Source: Bacteroidota bacterium (GTDB taxonomy: Bacteria; Bacteroidota; Bacteroidia; Bacteroidales; F082). From it: DNA of 63,958 nt. The stretch is taken from NCBI GenBank assembly GCA_024279935.1, contig JAJRQZ010000147.1, positions 1-63,958 of the forward strand, read 5' to 3'. The stretch's first letter is position 1. Each line of letters starts with the position of its first letter. Positions 62,313-63,958 of the stretch are shown here, in pieces. The notes beneath the pieces were generated by a model, which made no database searches, was not told where the DNA came from, and saw only the letters and a program-made list of their open reading frames with translations. Position numbers and translations under genes: made by a program.

Positions 62313-63056
62313 TTATTTTAATTCCTGTGCAGGCTTGGGCTCCGGTTTGTTGAAAATTCCCATATCGACTTCGGTATTGTATGTAACAGTTTCAATAACA
62401 ACTGATTGTGCGATTTGCCCGCCCATTTTTACCTGAAAGCTATGAGCCATCATCATATTGCCCTCAGGCTTGAAATCGCTAAAATACATTTCGGACTTCA
62501 CTTCCTGGCCACGCATGCTTGTAGTGCTTTCTACCTTAAGAATGACAAAATTATCACTATCGATAAAATACATTTCGTTATCGCCATCGGGATAAGTTAG
62601 CTTAACCTTGTAAACATCGCTTCCTTCCATGTCCTCTTTCCCTATTAGCTCAACCGTATTTCCTTTTTCTTTATAATTATAAAGAGGTCCTTCCATATCG
62701 GCCTGCCGTTTCATTGACTTTAGCTGTTCGGCCGGGATGTCCTGTGCGTCGAGGCTTCCGCTCCACGGGGCAACCATCCAGCCCGTGCCCGAATTATAAA
62801 CCTGAAGCATCAACTGGCCTTGAATCGGAACTTCAAGACGATATTTGTCGGGTCTGACGTTATAAATAGTGAATGGTGTTTCCATTCCGCCATTTACTGA
62901 TTTGCCGGTCATTACCATATTGCTTACGTCTTTTAGATTGTCGATGCCCATTACCTCATAGTAATTCTTCAGTATTTGATCGAGGCTTAGATCCTGTGCA
63001 TAGGTCGATATGCTTGCAAAAATTATTGCTAAAATCATTGTTGAGATTTTCTTCAT
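62313..63056 (-). CDS. LolA-like exported lipoprotein-sorting protein
   Basis: 247 residues with a signal peptide (MKKISTMILAIIFASISTYAQ). The body has the LolA-like half-barrel: LDQILKNYYEVMGIDNLKDV, TPFTIYNVRPDKYRLEVPIQGQ, YKVKLTYPDGDNEMYFIDSDNFVILK. Such proteins shuttle lipids or lipoproteins through the periplasm, but many relatives have no known cargo. It is transcribed just before the large propeller protein, with a 21-bp gap, suggesting a functional link. There is no lipobox. Confidence 0.88.
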   Translation of the reverse strand: MKKISTMILAIIFASISTYAQDLSLDQILKNYYEVMGIDNLKDVSNMVMTGKSVNGGMETPFTIYNVRPDKYRLEVPIQGQLMLQVYNSGTGWMVAPWSGSLDAQDIPAEQLKSMKRQADMEGPLYNYKEKGNTVELIGKEDMEGSDVYKVKLTYPDGDNEMYFIDSDNFVILKVESTTSMRGQEVKSEMYFSDFKPEGNMMMAHSFQVKMGGQIAQSVVIETVTYNTEVDMGIFNKPEPKPAQELK

Positions 63057-63234
63057 TTTATTTACGTTTTTTGGTTATTAAAAATTAAATTGATTTCAAA
63101 AATCATGCAATATAATGTAAAAACCAATAAATCAAACAAATACGAGAAATAATTTTAGTATTTATTTTTGTCTTGTCCGTTTTCGTGCAGTTTCTGTTCG
63201 TTGGTGGGCGGGTGATAACTTATTATTTTTTATT

Positions 63235-63329
63235 TATCGGACAACTTGTCCGTTAAAATGTCCGATATCCTATTTATACGATTTATAAACACTGTTATCA
63301 GACACCTTGTTTGTTAAAGTGACCGATAA
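63235..63329. repeat. Two tandem hairpin repeats downstream of the broken regulator gene
   Basis: Copy 1 has perfect 9-bp arms TATCGGACA (63235-63243) and TGTCCGATA (63259-63267). Copy 2 (63295-63329) is a diverged version, TTATCAGACA / TGACCGATAA. Both share the internal sequence cttgt-(c/t)-(c/t)-gttaaa, so the 60-bp unit is a direct repeat of a hairpin. The gene ends at 63331, immediately beside copy 2. Confidence 0.85.
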
Positions 63330-63330
63330 A

Positions 63331-63830
63331 TTATTTTAACTTATATTTTGTTCCTTTCTTTTCTCCAATCTTAGTAACCAGCCCTTTGTCAACTAATTTT
63401 TTCAATCTTCTGTTCGCTGTCTTGGTTTGCAAGTTTAAGTGAGTAGCATAATCACTTACGGAAACTTCTCTATTTTTCTGAATAAATAATAAGCCATCTT
63501 TATCTTCTGGCGAAAGCTTATTGCTATCAACACCTTTAACATCAGCAATGAAATCTTTTGTCCTGCCAAATGTTACTTGAAGCATTCCTGCATTTAAATC
63601 AAAAAGAGGTAATGGAAACCCAAGTCCGGTAAGTTGTTTCATGTTTCTTAAACCAATCCCTTCTGTTCAGCCAGTCCCATTTTGTTAAACACAAACATGA
63701 TTTTGGGATTACGGCTTACAGAAGGAGTATCAAATGTCCTGAGGTCGTCAATCGTAAGAGGGCTTTCCGGGTTGCCAGGACTCCGAACAGTTATCTTGCT
63801 GGGACATATTAAAAGATCTGGGGTATGCAC
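63331..63830 (-). pseudogene. C-terminal remnant of an AlbA_2/GHKL-type wHTH regulator, frameshifted and 5'-truncated
   Basis: Two overlapping fragments in different frames form one product. Upstream: ...LICPSKITVRSPGNPESPLT ... SVSRNPKIMFVFNKMGLAEQKGL, the C-terminal GHKL-like ATPase segment of AlbA_2-type 'ATP-dependent DNA helicase RecG-like' regulators. Downstream: MKQLTGLGFPLPLF ... VSVSDYATHLNLQTKTANRRLKKLVDKGL, the winged helix. Restoring one G to the gg run near 63650 (giving GLGLRNMKQL) joins them perfectly. The 5' part is missing, replaced at ~63820 by IS1595 sequence. So the gene was broken by insertion, and again by a single-base deletion (or sequencing error). Confidence 0.85.
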
Positions 63831-63958
63831 TTAACACATATTAGAAAAAGCAGTAATTTCGGGGGTTATGAGAATTCCCGAGAATCAAATTGAATTTGAG
63901 AAGATGTTCACCACTGAGGAGCAATGTTTGGGTTATTTGAAAGAACTTAGGTTTCCTA
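63820..63958 (+). mobile_element. 5' end of an IS1595-family insertion sequence
   Basis: The sequence before the transposase start, from the ggggtatgcac motif at 63820, is foreign to the regulator gene that runs up to it. The candidate left terminal repeat is there, but only one IS end is in the window, so target-site duplication and the matching inverted repeat cannot be checked. Confidence 0.65.
63868..63958 (+). CDS. IS1595-family transposase, N-terminal part
   Basis: ATG at 63868 opens a frame running off the window: MRIPENQIEFEKMFTTEEQC then LGYLKELRFP. The pattern (F-x-x-x-F-x-T/D-E-E-x-C-x-x-Y/L-L-x-x-L-R-W/F-P) is the start of the zinc-ribbon domain of IS1595/ISXO2-type DDE transposases, where a C-P-x-C motif would come next. 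Only 30 codons are visible, so activity cannot be judged. Its insertion explains the loss of the 5' half of the adjacent regulator gene. Confidence 0.78.
   Translation, partial: MRIPENQIEFEKMFTTEEQCLGYLKELRFP

Overview
The window is a 64 kb stretch of a Bacteroidota chromosome, most likely Bacteroidales/Marinilabiliales-like. Evidence: several secreted proteins end in type IX secretion (T9SS) sorting domains, GEVED and PKD modules are present, a CzcA-TolC fusion of the Bacteroidota type occurs, promoters carry the TAnnTTTG -7 box, and Shine-Dalgarno sequences are scarce. It is ordinary chromosome with operons of housekeeping, transport and signalling genes, interrupted by small gene-plus-repeat cassettes and one IS end. 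No CRISPR array, rRNA operon or prophage was seen.

Layout. 1-1040: a GxxExxY-family gene beside five ~98-bp direct repeats, each an imperfect inverted repeat. 1157-9719: heavy-metal efflux operon (DUF6660 protein, CzcA-TolC fusion, CzcB lipoprotein, PII-like protein, P1B ATPase). 9840-10676: tatC. 10793-13639: sulfur operon on the minus strand (SQR-like flavoprotein, DUF1641, single-Cys DsrC, DsrE-like) with a divergent Crp/Fnr gene. 14480-17256: LytTR regulator and TPR-LytS kinase. 17384-27240: secreted surface proteins and an esterase. 27306-34189: glycogen branching enzyme, TSUP transporter, hybrid kinase with FIST sensor, thiL. 34377-41524: TetR regulator, cupin, MMPL/RND exporter and outer-membrane partners; a 23S-IVP-type four-helix-bundle gene flanked by 48-bp repeats sits inside this cluster. 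41681-50786: small unknown genes, a START protein, a tRNA-CAU, a DUF255 gene broken by one in-frame TAG, two tandem Cache lipoproteins, a HAD phosphatase, dusB and a CPBP protease. 50848-53152: ExbB/ExbD operon. About 53525-53815: a candidate structured RNA with a TTGACA-N17-TATATTTG promoter. 53933-58799: tadA, a membrane sensor with an AlbA_2 domain, and a T9SS propeller protein. 59223-63056: a large BNR/VPS10-like protein and a LolA-like protein. 63235-63958: paired hairpins, a broken AlbA_2/GHKL-type regulator, and the start of an IS1595-family transposase.

How the genes fit together. The metal operon couples periplasmic/outer-membrane RND export to inner-membrane P-type export, with a PII-like protein as probable sensor. 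The sulfur operon looks like sulfide oxidation to protein-bound sulfane sulfur under a redox/anaerobic regulator. The TetR gene and the MMPL exporter share a 13-bp upstream motif, which suggests one regulon.

Most unusual are the small-protein cassettes. Two unrelated small genes (GxxExxY, IVP four-helix bundle) are each bracketed by copies of their own hairpin-forming direct repeat, and a third (the broken AlbA_2-type gene) lies next to a duplicated hairpin. The unidentified structured RNA is the other strong candidate for something undescribed.
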